Positions 35,990 to 44,980 of a DNA stretch of 64,000 bases are shown here, in pieces. The translations under genes were made by a program, and so were the position numbers. Numbering within the stretch: position 1 is the stretch's first letter; each line of letters begins with the position of its first letter. The DNA is from Streptomyces atratus (GTDB lineage: Bacteria; Actinomycetota; Actinomycetes; Streptomycetales; Streptomycetaceae): contig NZ_BMRN01000009.1 of assembly GCF_014648655.1 (NCBI RefSeq), forward strand, positions 1 through 64,000, given 5' to 3'. Under the pieces are notes generated by a model that searched no databases, was not told where the DNA came from, and worked only from the letters and a program-made list of their open reading frames with translations.

Positions 35990-36990
35990 CGTGCGGTCAC
36001 CTCGACGGTCGGCGAGCAATCGGCCAGATGCACCGGGTCGGCCATGGCGACGAGCACTTCGCGCGGTCCCTCGAAGCTCTCCCTGCTGTGTGCGGTGCGG
36101 ATGTTGTCGACGAGCATCAGGTCCCCGGACTGCCACGGCTCGCGTGCGGTGTTGGCCTCGTAGACGCTGTTGAGCAGCTGCACGACGTCCTCGCCGATCG
36201 GGTCGCCATTGCCGAAGCGGGTGTTGAAGGGCAGCCCATCGGGGCCGTAGACATCCACCAGGTACTCGCGCACCTCGGGGGCCATCGTCCACTCGTTGAG
36301 GAACGCGATCTGGTTGAACCAGCAGCGGCGACCTGTGACGGGGTGACGCACCACGGCGCTGCGGCGCTGCCGGGTGCGCAGCCCACCGTCGGGCTGCCAC
36401 TCGAACGTGATCGCGTTGGCGCGGCAGTAACTCTCGACGGCGCCACGGTCATCGGTGCCGAACGCCTCGGCGATGGACGCCCCGATCTCTTCGTTGTAGC
36501 TGCGGTCCAGCAGCCAGCCCTCCCGCTCGAACCGCTCTGTCAACTCGGCGGGCAGCGCGTCGAGCACGGTCGGTGAGTCGGCCACCGCCGTCGCCCCGCC
36601 ATCGGTGGGCGCGCTGAGGCAGGCGAACATCATCAGGCTGGGGAACTCAAGCGTGTAGCTCAGTTCGTGATGCATGCACATCGGCTGGTTCGGCGGCCAC
36701 GGCGATGAGGAGTACACGCCCTCGGAATAGGTCCGTCGGGGCGCGAAGACCTCCTTCTCGGTCATCAGACCGGTGGCCAGCTTCGAGAAGACGGCGCCGG
36801 TCTCGGCCGCGTCGCGCAGCCCGAGGCCGCGGACCAGGACCGAACCGTGTTCGGCGACGAGAGCGCGTAGCGCGTCCCGGTGCTCGACCGCCCAGCTCGG
36901 CGCGTCACCGTTGGCCTCGGCCCGCAGCAGCGGCGGTTTGCCGGGTTCCGGTTCCACGTCGACCAGCGACGCCGTGGACATGAACGACAT
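35986..36990 (-). CDS. TauD/clavaminate-synthase-like Fe(II)/2-oxoglutarate dioxygenase
   Basis: 334 residues from ATG 36990 (AAAGGAAA site). The iron ligands appear as His-x-Glu in PMCMHHELSYTLEF (His107, Glu109), with the distal His in VDNIRTAHSRESFEGPR, which also carries the 2-oxoglutarate Arg. An H-x-E rather than H-x-D facial triad is typical of VioC/clavaminate-synthase and SyrP-like amino-acid hydroxylases. It sits between the NRPS (23 bases upstream) and sbnB (4-base overlap), so it is an integral part of the operon. The likely task is beta-hydroxylation or another oxidation of free, carrier-bound or polymerised Dap. A shortened paralogue is visible at 43008-43092. Confidence 0.85.
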   Translation of the reverse strand: MSFMSTASLVDVEPEPGKPPLLRAEANGDAPSWAVEHRDALRALVAEHGSVLVRGLGLRDAAETGAVFSKLATGLMTEKEVFAPRRTYSEGVYSSSPWPPNQPMCMHHELSYTLEFPSLMMFACLSAPTDGGATAVADSPTVLDALPAELTERFEREGWLLDRSYNEEIGASIAEAFGTDDRGAVESYCRANAITFEWQPDGGLRTRQRRSAVVRHPVTGRRCWFNQIAFLNEWTMAPEVREYLVDVYGPDGLPFNTRFGNGDPIGEDVVQLLNSVYEANTAREPWQSGDLMLVDNIRTAHSRESFEGPREVLVAMADPVHLADCSPTVEVTAR

Positions 36991-37013
36991 CTCGATTTCC
37001 TTTCAGTTGCCAC

Positions 37014-40000
37014 TCAGAAAGCAGCGAACAAGTCGGCGGCGCGCAGCACGGCCTGTGCTGCCTCGGTCGGACGGGTGCGCAGGAAGTGGTGGCCGCCGTC
37101 GGCGAGCTCGTGCAGGTCGACCTGCTCGGCCAGGAGCTGCCAGTCGCGGTACCGGCGCGGGTACTTTGCAGTGCTCGGGTCGTCGGCGGCAACGACCACG
37201 GTGACCGGCGCGGACAGCTTCACCGCAGGCGGGCTCTCCAGGGCGTCGGCGAAATAGTGGTGTGCGGACACACAGTCGTGCCGGTAGGCGGCACCGACGT
37301 GCTCGGCGTGCTGCGCGTCCAGCTCAACGAGTTCTGTGTACCCGCCGTCTGCGCTCAGCTCCGCGGCGATCTCGGCGTTGCTCAGCCCGGTCAGCTCAGT
37401 GATGGCGGCACGCCGGTGGGCGGCGTCACCGAGCAGCTGTGCGCCGAGGAACACGCGCTGGACGTCCACCCCGCGCTCCTGCAGCTTTCTGGCCGTCTCC
37501 ACGGCCAACGCGGTGCCCGAGGAATGGCCCCACAGCAGGACACTGGTCAGGCCGCGTCGGATGATCTCGTCGACGACCTGCTCGACCACCTGTGTCATCG
37601 GCGCGATCGACTCGCTTGCGGCGGTCACGTCGTGACCGGGCAACTCGACGGCGTAGACCGCCGGTCCGCCGCCCGCCAGCGCCCTGGCCATCGGCTGGAA
37701 GTTCACCGCGTTGCCGCCGGCGTAGGGGAAGCACACCAGGGCAGCGGTCTGCGCATCGTCCGATTCCGACAGTGGCTGAAGCAGCCCGGAGCGCTGCCCG
37801 GACCTGCCGTCGACCAGTCCGGCCAGGTCGGCAAGGACGGGGTGACGGGTGACGTCCTTGAGGGACACCGCACGGTCCAGGGTGATCGCCAGCTTCACTG
37901 CCGACAGCGACGTGCCACCCCGGTCGAAGAAGTGGTCCCGCCGTCCGATCTGGTTCTGCGGGATGCCGAGCACCTTCGCCCATGCGGCCGCCAGCTGCTG
38001 TTCGGTCGGCGTATTCGGCGCGTGGTAGTCGTCCTGGACGACGTCGAGTTCTTCGGCGAGCGCCCGCAGAGTCTTCCTGTCGATCTTGCTGTTGGCCGTC
38101 AGCGGCAGACCTTCCCGCCAGTGGAAGGCCGACGGGACCATGTACTCGGGCAGCGAATCGGCGAGCCGGTCCAGCAGGACGTCGGCCTCGAGTGGCTGCC
38201 GACCGGAGTAGAACGCCACCAGGTGCTTGCTCTGGTCGGCCCGCTCGGTGACCACCACCGCACCGTCGCGAACACCGGGCACCCGTACCAGGGTGTTCTC
38301 GATCTCGCCGATCTCGATCCGGAAGCCACGAATCTTCACCTGGGTGTCCCGGCGTCCGAGGAACTCCAGCTTGCCCTCGGGCCGCCAACGGCCGTAGTCG
38401 CCGCCCCGGTAGAGCCGGGCGCCCTCACGGTGCGGATCGGCCAGGTAGGCCTGCCGGGTGCGCTCGGGGTCGTTGACGTATCCGCGGCCGACGCAGACGC
38501 CGGAGAAGACGATCAGACCGGGGGCGCCGAGCGGCACCGGAGTCAGGTGCTCATCGACGACATAGACGTGCACGTTGTTGACCGCGGGACCCAGCAGGAC
38601 CCCGTCCCCATCGGGAACGTGGTCCATGACCTCGTGGTTGGTGTCGTCCGAAGTCTCGGTCAGCCCATAGGCGTTGACCAGCTTGATCCCGGGCTGGGCG
38701 GCGAACCAGCGCTGCGTGAGCTCCTTCTTCAGCGCCTCGCCGGTGACCGACACGCACCGCAGGTCCGGCAGCTCGCGGGGGTGCTGCTGCAGACAGGACA
38801 CGACGACGTCCAGGTAGGAGGGTACGACCTGGAGGACGGCGACCCGTCCGTCAATGATCTTGTCGACGAACCGCTGGACGTCCAGGATCACCTCCTGCTC
38901 CACCAGCAGGGTCCGCCCCCCGACGAGGAGCCCGGAGACCAGTTGCCACAGCGAGATGTCGAAGCACTGGGGCGCGGTCTGGGCGACCACCTGCCCCTCG
39001 CCGATCTCCAGGTCGTCGATCTTGGCGTAGAGGTGGTTGAGCATGCCCGCGTGCTCGCACATCGCGCCTTTGGGCTCACCAGTGGAGCCGGAGGTGAAAT
39101 AGATGTAGGCGAGCTGGTCCGGTGCTACGCGGAGGCCCAGATCATCGTCGGCGTGGTCCTCTTCGTAGGCTGCGCCGACGAAGAGCTTCTGGACCCCGGA
39201 CAGCGAGTCGAGGGCCTGGTCCAGCGTGGAGGTGCTGGCGGGTTCGGTCAGCACGAGCCCGCATGCGGCACGGGAGAGCATGGTCGCGAGGCGATCCGCC
39301 GGGAAATGCGGCTCGATGGGCAGGTACACGCCGCCGGCCTTGAAGACCGCGAGGACGGCGGCCATCCAGTCCAGGTTGCGCTCCGTCACCACCGCGACCA
39401 CACCCTCGGTGCGCAGCCCCCGCGCCAGCAGGGCTCGTCCCAACCGGTTGGCACGCGCGTTGAGTTCTCGATAAGTCAGCTGCCGTTCGCCATGCACCGC
39501 CGCGATGGCGTCCGGGTGTGCTGCCACCCGCTGCTCGAACAGCTCGTGGAACCGGCGGTCCGGCAGCTCCCGCCGCGGACCGGCGAGCCCTTCGAGCTGG
39601 AAGCGGAGTTCCTCGGCGGAGAGCAGGCTCTGCCGCCCGTGCTCGGCGTCCGGATCCGCGGCGATCAGCGCGAGCGCTGTCAGGTGGTAACCGGCGATCC
39701 TGACGGCGTAGTCCGCATCGAGCGCGTCGGTCCGGTACCGCAGCCGCAGCACGAGGTGGCCATCGCGTTGCCGGAATCCCACCCACAGCACGGTGTCACC
39801 GGGGAGTTCGCCGCCCAAGCCGTGCGGATCGAACACGGTCTCGATCGACGGTTCGGCCAGGCCCAGCTCGCGCCTGAGCTCATCGACCGCAAAGTCCTTG
39901 TGCAACAGCAGATCGGACGCGACTCGATGGGTGTCCAGCAACAGCGTCCGCCATGAGTCGGGATCGGTCGTCAGTCGGCAGGGCAGCAGCGGGCCGCCCT

Positions 40001-40268
40001 CCGTGGCGACGTAGCCGGTCCCGACCTCGCGCTCGCCGGACAGCGCGGCGAGCACCTTGGCGTGCGCGGCCAGCAGCACCGAGTCGAGCGGCACCGCCAG
40101 CTCCTCGGCCAACCGCCCCAAAGCCGCCACGACGTCGTCGGGCACCGCCACCTCGTGTTCGCCGACGCCCGTCACCGGTTCGAGCGTCCACCGCGGGATT
40201 GCGGTGAATCCACCGGCGACGAGCACAACGCGCCAGAACTCCCGGTCGGCCTGCACTTGCAATTCCAT
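37014..40268 (-). CDS. Single-module NRPS: partial C, A, T, TE
   Basis: 1084 residues from ATG 40268, preceded by GGAGAGGG; an in-frame TTG six codons upstream is less likely. Residues 1-220 resemble only the C-terminal half of a condensation domain (no HHxxxDG). The adenylation domain (about 235-760) has YFTSGSTGEPKGA, FDISLWQ, NAYGLTETSDD, YRGGDYGRWRPEG and NSKIDR. Aligned to GrsA I read the pocket as D-I-W-S-S-T-A-D-D-K; two acidic residues fit a basic side chain such as Dap. The carrier motif is FFDRGGTSLSAVKL. The TE has GHSSG and the C-terminal GGHHFL histidine. It should activate and release Dap chains, or load Dap onto the Pls-like partner encoded 63 bases upstream. No MbtH gene is seen. 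Confidence 0.9.
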   Translation of the reverse strand: MELQVQADREFWRVVLVAGGFTAIPRWTLEPVTGVGEHEVAVPDDVVAALGRLAEELAVPLDSVLLAAHAKVLAALSGEREVGTGYVATEGGPLLPCRLTTDPDSWRTLLLDTHRVASDLLLHKDFAVDELRRELGLAEPSIETVFDPHGLGGELPGDTVLWVGFRQRDGHLVLRLRYRTDALDADYAVRIAGYHLTALALIAADPDAEHGRQSLLSAEELRFQLEGLAGPRRELPDRRFHELFEQRVAAHPDAIAAVHGERQLTYRELNARANRLGRALLARGLRTEGVVAVVTERNLDWMAAVLAVFKAGGVYLPIEPHFPADRLATMLSRAACGLVLTEPASTSTLDQALDSLSGVQKLFVGAAYEEDHADDDLGLRVAPDQLAYIYFTSGSTGEPKGAMCEHAGMLNHLYAKIDDLEIGEGQVVAQTAPQCFDISLWQLVSGLLVGGRTLLVEQEVILDVQRFVDKIIDGRVAVLQVVPSYLDVVVSCLQQHPRELPDLRCVSVTGEALKKELTQRWFAAQPGIKLVNAYGLTETSDDTNHEVMDHVPDGDGVLLGPAVNNVHVYVVDEHLTPVPLGAPGLIVFSGVCVGRGYVNDPERTRQAYLADPHREGARLYRGGDYGRWRPEGKLEFLGRRDTQVKIRGFRIEIGEIENTLVRVPGVRDGAVVVTERADQSKHLVAFYSGRQPLEADVLLDRLADSLPEYMVPSAFHWREGLPLTANSKIDRKTLRALAEELDVVQDDYHAPNTPTEQQLAAAWAKVLGIPQNQIGRRDHFFDRGGTSLSAVKLAITLDRAVSLKDVTRHPVLADLAGLVDGRSGQRSGLLQPLSESDDAQTAALVCFPYAGGNAVNFQPMARALAGGGPAVYAVELPGHDVTAASESIAPMTQVVEQVVDEIIRRGLTSVLLWGHSSGTALAVETARKLQERGVDVQRVFLGAQLLGDAAHRRAAITELTGLSNAEIAAELSADGGYTELVELDAQHAEHVGAAYRHDCVSAHHYFADALESPPAVKLSAPVTVVVAADDPSTAKYPRRYRDWQLLAEQVDLHELADGGHHFLRTRPTEAAQAVLRAADLFAAF

Positions 40269-40331
40269 CTGGTTGTCCCTCTCCAATCACCGTCGTGACC
40301 GTGCTGTTCAGCGCTGACAAGGGCGGCGCTG

Positions 40332-42863
40332 CTATCCCCGCGTCAACGCTTCGGGCTGATCGGGGGCATCTCGCATTTCCGCGGCGGGGTTTCCTCCCCA
40401 GCGTGCGTTCTGGGGGACTTCCTCGCCCTTCATGAGAAAGGAGTCGGGGGCGAGCACCGCGCCGCTGCCCATCGTCACGCCGTAATGGACGTGGGACCCC
40501 ACACCGAGGGTGCAGCCGGCGCCGATCGTGCTGCGATCGGACTTGAAGGTGCCGTCCTCCTGCGAGTGGCACTGGATCTTGCTTCCCGCATTGAGCGTGC
40601 AGTCGCTCCCGATGGTGGTGAGCGTCCGCTCCGTCAGATAGCAGCCGTCATCGAAGACCCTGCTGCCGAGCCGAACACCCAGCATCCGCCAGATCACGTT
40701 CTTGAAAGGGGTCCCGTTGAAGACGTCGAGGTACGTGTCGGGCACCTTCCAGAGGCGCTCGTGCCACCAGAAGTACGGCGCGTAGATGGAACACAACTGC
40801 GGTTGCAGCGAGCGGAATGCCGCGATGCCGCGCTCCACCAGTACGAAGTAGACGGCGGTGAACCCGAGGCTGAACACCAGGTACGCGACGATCAGCAGAT
40901 GCCCGTAGGAATCGTAGAGATCGAAGTTCGCCAGACCGATCAACGTGAGCACGAAGAAGTGCAGCCACCGCACGAGCAGGAAGAAGATCATCGAGCGGAT
41001 GTTGTAGCGATTCTTTGCGGCGAGGCTGCGGCCCAACTCGTCGCCGTTCCGGAGATGGTCGAACCGGGAGTCACGCTCGACCGAACGGGGAATCTCGAAG
41101 CACGGCGAGCCGAGCAGGCCCACCCCCTCGCGTACCTCGCCGTCGAGCGGAACCATCACTTTCGTCGCGAGGAGGCAGTTCTCGCCCGTCCTGGCCCCTG
41201 AGGGAAAGGCGATGTTGTTCCCGATGAAGTTGTGTGGCCCGATCGAGGCCCGGGACACCCGGAAGGACGTGCTCGAGAATTCGGCATTGACGATGGAGAG
41301 CCCGTCAGCGACCATCGTTCCGCTGCCGACAGAGCACAGATACGGGGTCTCGTGTTGCACTTCCGTGCCGAAGTTCGACCCTGTCTGCTCGACCCGGGAC
41401 AAGTCGTATCCGAGGCCGCGCAAATAGTGGACGATGTAGGAGCTGTCACCGAGCAGCCATTTGAAGAACTTCACGTTGGTCATGCGCCCGATCGCCCGGT
41501 GCGCCGAGTAGTGAAACCCGTACAGCGGATAGACCTTGTCCGGCTCGACGAACCGGTTCAGCAGGCGCGGAACGGTGAACAGCGCGGCCAGGCCCACGGC
41601 GACGAAGCCGAAGAACAGAATGGAGGAAAGGATCAGCGCGTCGATGTAGAGATCCGGCGATGTGAACCCCACCGTGCCCGGGCCCGGCCGGTTGTGCAGC
41701 GCCGGGACCTGGGTCACCAGCATGTACGCGCCCCCGACAACCAGTGGCACGTAGAGGAAGAACAGCTGAAGCACGGTGATGAGGCCGAAGCCGACCCGGC
41801 GCAGCGTGCCGCACTTGGCGGGCCCGATCGTCACGTAGTCGTGCTCCGTGACCTGTGCCGGGGATCCGTGCCAGTGCTGGCCGTTCGGGATCACCTGCCC
41901 GCTGTACAGCGTCGATGTGTGACCGAGTTGCGCCCCGTCACCCATCGACGTGTCGATGTCGAGCACGGTCTTCTCGCCGATGAAAACGTCCCGGCCAAGG
42001 GTGACCCGACCGGTCTGGATACGGCCGGCGTGCGCCCGGTAGCAGAGGAAGAACGAGTCTTTGCGGATCACCGTGCCGTCGCCGATCGTGAGCAGGTCGG
42101 GGCAGGCCGGAACACTGTGGGAGAGGATCGTGACTCCCTTGCCGACCCGTGCGCCCAGGGCTCGCAGGTACAGCACGTACAGGGGATTGCCGACGAAGAG
42201 AATCATCGGATTGGCATGGATCAGCACCTTGACGGTCCAGAAGCGCAGATACGTCAGGCCCCAGACCGGGAACTCGCGCGATTTCCACCGGCCGACGAGG
42301 AGCCATTTGGCCACGATCGGGAAGGTGCACAGACCGACGAAGCCGACGCCGCCGAAGACGAACGAGCGCAGGTAGATACCGATGAAATCCGAGCCGGCGG
42401 TGACCCACGTATAGCCCCGGTCGGCAACAAGGCCGGCGAGGAACGAATATCCCAGGAAAAGCAGGAACTGCAGCGTTCCGCAGAGGACGTACTGCACCGT
42501 GCCGGCCGGAGTCACCACCTCGGTCGGTGCCGGCACCGACGACTCGACGGGGGCGGGCGCGGCGTCCGCGAGACCCGTCGCCAGGCTTTGGATCGTCGGG
42601 TACTGGTAGATGTCCTTCATCGACGCCGATGGGAGGTCCGAACGCTTCCTGACCCGTGCGCAGAAATGGGCCATCACCAACGAGTTGGCGCCGAGGTCAT
42701 CGAAGAAGTGACTGTCGACCGACACCCGTTCGACGCACATGACGTCAGCCAGCACCTCGGCGAGGTCTGTCTCGATGCCGGTCCCCGGGCCGGTGTACCT
42801 GCGTGTGCTGAGCGCAGATTCATCCGGCCCGGACATCAAGACCTCGACGGATTTCTCCTGCAT
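40332..42863 (-). CDS. Pls/PosA-like membrane polymerase: carrier domain + six TM segments + three LbH-type soluble domains, no A domain
   Basis: 843 residues from ATG 42863 (AAGGAG). Residues 30-105 are a carrier domain (SHFFDDLGANSLVMAHFCAR, Ser61 for phosphopantetheine). Then come TM pairs at about 120-190, 355-440 and 630-690, separated by soluble domains rich in hexapeptide turns (LTIGDGTVIRKDSF, VTLGRDVFIGEKTVLDIDT; ASIGPHNFIGNNIAFPSGAR; TTIGSDCTLNAGSKIQ, STIGAGCTLGVGSHV). This is the layout of the C-terminal half of poly-epsilon-lysine synthetase (Pls), where the three tandem soluble domains form the iterative isopeptide bonds. Pls itself has the A domain in the same chain; here it is missing and presumably supplied by the A-T-TE protein downstream. 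First gene of the operon. Confidence 0.88.
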   Translation of the reverse strand: MQEKSVEVLMSGPDESALSTRRYTGPGTGIETDLAEVLADVMCVERVSVDSHFFDDLGANSLVMAHFCARVRKRSDLPSASMKDIYQYPTIQSLATGLADAAPAPVESSVPAPTEVVTPAGTVQYVLCGTLQFLLFLGYSFLAGLVADRGYTWVTAGSDFIGIYLRSFVFGGVGFVGLCTFPIVAKWLLVGRWKSREFPVWGLTYLRFWTVKVLIHANPMILFVGNPLYVLYLRALGARVGKGVTILSHSVPACPDLLTIGDGTVIRKDSFFLCYRAHAGRIQTGRVTLGRDVFIGEKTVLDIDTSMGDGAQLGHTSTLYSGQVIPNGQHWHGSPAQVTEHDYVTIGPAKCGTLRRVGFGLITVLQLFFLYVPLVVGGAYMLVTQVPALHNRPGPGTVGFTSPDLYIDALILSSILFFGFVAVGLAALFTVPRLLNRFVEPDKVYPLYGFHYSAHRAIGRMTNVKFFKWLLGDSSYIVHYLRGLGYDLSRVEQTGSNFGTEVQHETPYLCSVGSGTMVADGLSIVNAEFSSTSFRVSRASIGPHNFIGNNIAFPSGARTGENCLLATKVMVPLDGEVREGVGLLGSPCFEIPRSVERDSRFDHLRNGDELGRSLAAKNRYNIRSMIFFLLVRWLHFFVLTLIGLANFDLYDSYGHLLIVAYLVFSLGFTAVYFVLVERGIAAFRSLQPQLCSIYAPYFWWHERLWKVPDTYLDVFNGTPFKNVIWRMLGVRLGSRVFDDGCYLTERTLTTIGSDCTLNAGSKIQCHSQEDGTFKSDRSTIGAGCTLGVGSHVHYGVTMGSGAVLAPDSFLMKGEEVPQNARWGGNPAAEMRDAPDQPEALTRG

Positions 42864-43007
42864 GCGGGCTCCTTGAAGCGAACTTTCGAGTGTCGTCGGC
42901 CATTACGGTCGGCGCCCGTACTCGCGCTATTTCGATGGCCGGAGCGAGTGGTCCGGAAGTCACGAGGTCGGGATCCGTTGTCCGATTCCCAAACCGTCGC
43001 CTTAGTC

Positions 43008-43092
43008 TCAGCCGTCCACTGCCGGGCTGCCACTCGAACTCGATCGCGTTGGCGCGGCAGTGGCTCTCGATGGCGGCCAGGGATCCCTCGCT
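43008..43092 (-). pseudogene. Fragment of a second TauD-like dioxygenase
   Basis: Minus-strand GSEGSLAAIESHCRANAIEF then EWQPGSGR corresponds to residues in the intact dioxygenase at 35986-36990 (GAVESYCRANAITFEWQPDGG). The DNA is also clearly similar, but with many silent differences, so it is a diverged paralogue rather than a fresh copy. About 28 codons remain, lying 145 bases upstream of the first gene of the Dap operon. The remainder up to 43435 contains no gene I can name. Confidence 0.65.
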
Positions 43093-43435
43093 GCCGAGCG
43101 CCTGGCGTCCGCAGCACGGAGAGCTCGCTGCCCGGAAAATTCCTCATCCACGATTCCGCCCAATGGGCGGCGACGAGCTGCGCACGGGTCTCGTCCTACT
43201 GCATGCGAGTGGCGTGTGCCTGATCCGGGAGGGAGCTGCGCCGGGGCGCGCAATATCCGCCAAAAGAGGGTGACCGGCCCGCAGGAGCGCGTGGATATGG
43301 ACAAGGCAGTCGGGACCGATGCCGAACGCGCCCGCCCTCTTCGCACTCGCTCACCGCGACGGAAGACTGATCGGGACGCTGGGCGAACCGGGTGAAGCCG
43401 GGACGGGCGCCGCTTGGGGGACGGACATGTCCGGG

Positions 43436-43912
43436 TCAGCGATCGGCCCGTACCGCCGCGTCGTACGGAGAAGATCTCGACTGTGATGGAGAACGCGGTG
43501 TCCTCCGGGGTGACGGCGCCCGGGCCGGGGCCGATCGGGTGGTGCCGGCAGGCGAGCAGCTTCGCGTACAGGCGTTGATGAAGGCCGCGAGGGCATCGCA
43601 CACGATGACGTGGAACCCCAGGAATCGGTCGGCCCCGGAGAACGGGGCGGCATGGTCCCGCGCCCAAAAGATCAGCTGTCGGGGTGGTGCCGTCCGAGGT
43701 TCGAGACCGGGCGGACGAGGTGTTCCCAGTGACACGACCTCCAGGTCCGGCCCGTGGATCGCGCTCTCGGCGCGGCCGCCGCGGACATTGCCGAGCACGG
43801 TACTGTCGGCGCGCGCGGCGAGGGTCGCCCCGACCTGGCGTGCCGGGTTGCCGCCTGCGGCGGGATCGCCGTCGTTCCGGCGGCACAGCAGCTCTGCCGC
43901 CAGGTCGCGCAC
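43436..43912 (-). pseudogene. XdhC-like start and unidentified following segment (broken)
   Basis: GTG 43912 opens MRDLAAELLCRRNDGDPAAG, which looks like the N-terminus of an XdhC/CoxI accessory protein, but the family hallmarks after it are absent. A second coherent stretch (FLGFHVIVCDALAAFINAC) continues after a frameshift as LYAKLLACRHHPIGPGPGAV and TPEDTAFSITVEIFSVRR, and I cannot assign it. Its place directly after the molybdenum-hydroxylase subunits supports the XdhC idea for the first part. Confidence 0.35.
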
Positions 43913-43957
43913 GGGTCGCCTCCTCAGCAGTGGGTGTACAGCGGCTGACGGCCCGGG

Positions 43958-44433
43958 TCACATGTTCTTCGCGCCCTCCTTGATGACCTCCCGGATACGC
44001 GTGTACGTGCCGCAGCGGCAGATGTTGCGGATCTCGTCGAGGTCGCGGTCCTCGATCTCGCGTCCATCGGCAGTGGCCTGCCGGACGTTGGCGACGGCGG
44101 CCGTGATCTGGCCCGGCCGGCAGTAGCCGCACTGCGCGACGTCCAGGTCCAGCCAGGCCTCCTGCATCGGGTGCAGGCCCTTGCCGACGGTGGCGGGCAG
44201 CCCCTCGATCGTGGTGATCTCGTCGTCCGGCGCGATCTTCGACACGGGAACCGAACACGGGCTGAAGGCCTTGCCGTTGATGTGCGACGTGCAGGCGTGG
44301 CACACGCCGAGACCGCAGCCGTACTTGGGTCCGTGACGACGAGCAGGTCGCGCAGCACCCACAACAGTCGTACATCGTCCTCGGCCTCGACGGTTATCTG
44401 CTCGCCGTTGAGCTTGAAAGTGTGGCTTGCCAT
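43958..44433 (-). pseudogene. Molybdenum hydroxylase [2Fe-2S] subunit, frameshifted
   Basis: ATG 44433 begins MASHTFKLNGEQITVEAEDD and WVLRDLLVVT. The frame must then shift to continue with GPKYGCGLGVCHACTSHING, which places the deletion of one G near 44331-44332 (ACGGACCC for ACGGGACCC). The rest is normal for an isoquinoline-1-oxidoreductase/aldehyde-oxidase small subunit: plant-type cluster CGLGVCHAC...C, then CGYCRPGQ and ICRCGTYTRIREVI. A single-base deletion means the loss is recent or a sequencing error. It follows the large-subunit remnant on the same strand. Confidence 0.8.
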
Positions 44434-44451
44434 GGCTGGAATCAGGGCTCC

Positions 44452-44980
44452 TCAGTAGGCGCGGTCAAGACCGTCGGTGGGGGACTGGGGTGTGGACGGT
44501 TCGAGGGGCAACGGCTCGAAGCCGAGGGTGCCATGGTTGATCGGGAAGCTCGTCGGCATCGTGCCGTCGCGCGGGCGTACGCGCAGGCGATGGCGGCGAA
44601 CGCGGGTGCGACCCCCAACTCTCCTGCTCCGGAAGGCTTGTCGCTGGTGCTCGGCATGACGACGACCCGTAGTTCGGGCGGGGTGTTCCACTGCCGTGTG
44701 TAGAAGTAGTTGTCCCAACTGCCCTCCAGCGGGATGCCGTTCTTGATGTGCAGGCTGGTGGTGAGGGCCATGGTGGGGGCGTCGTTGAGACGGCCCATCA
44801 TCTGGGTGTCCAGGCCACGGGGGTTGATGGCGAATCCCGCGTCGACGACCATCAGGGCCCTTGTGACGCGCGGTCCCGTCACCGCGTCCCGGACCTTCCG
44901 GTTGACGGTCTGCGGCCGACAGCCGATCTCGACGAGCGTGGCGACCGCGCCCCGGTACTCCGAGTACAGGCCGATTCCCT
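44452..44980 (-). pseudogene. Molybdopterin-binding large subunit, C-terminal remnant
   Basis: Reads VRDAVTGPRVTRALMVVDAG, FAINPRGLDTQMMGRLNDAP, SLHIKNGIPLEGSWDNYFYT, STSDKPSGAGELGVAPAFAA: the C-terminal end of a xanthine-dehydrogenase-family subunit, including the conserved GAGELG catalytic-Glu segment. Near 44570 the frame shifts and the true C-terminus continues as TMPTSFPINHGTLGFEPLPL to TAG 44452. The N-terminal ~500 residues are missing. The break coincides with an IS605-type end at 44981. Confidence 0.75.

Noticed and set aside
37086..39956. 956-codon plus-strand open frame
   Set aside because: Antisense of the NRPS gene; no domain content.
43008..44375. 455-codon minus-strand frame spanning several remnants
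   Set aside because: Pieces of TauD, XdhC-like and [2Fe-2S] genes lie in different frames across it; the long open frame is coincidental high-GC openness.
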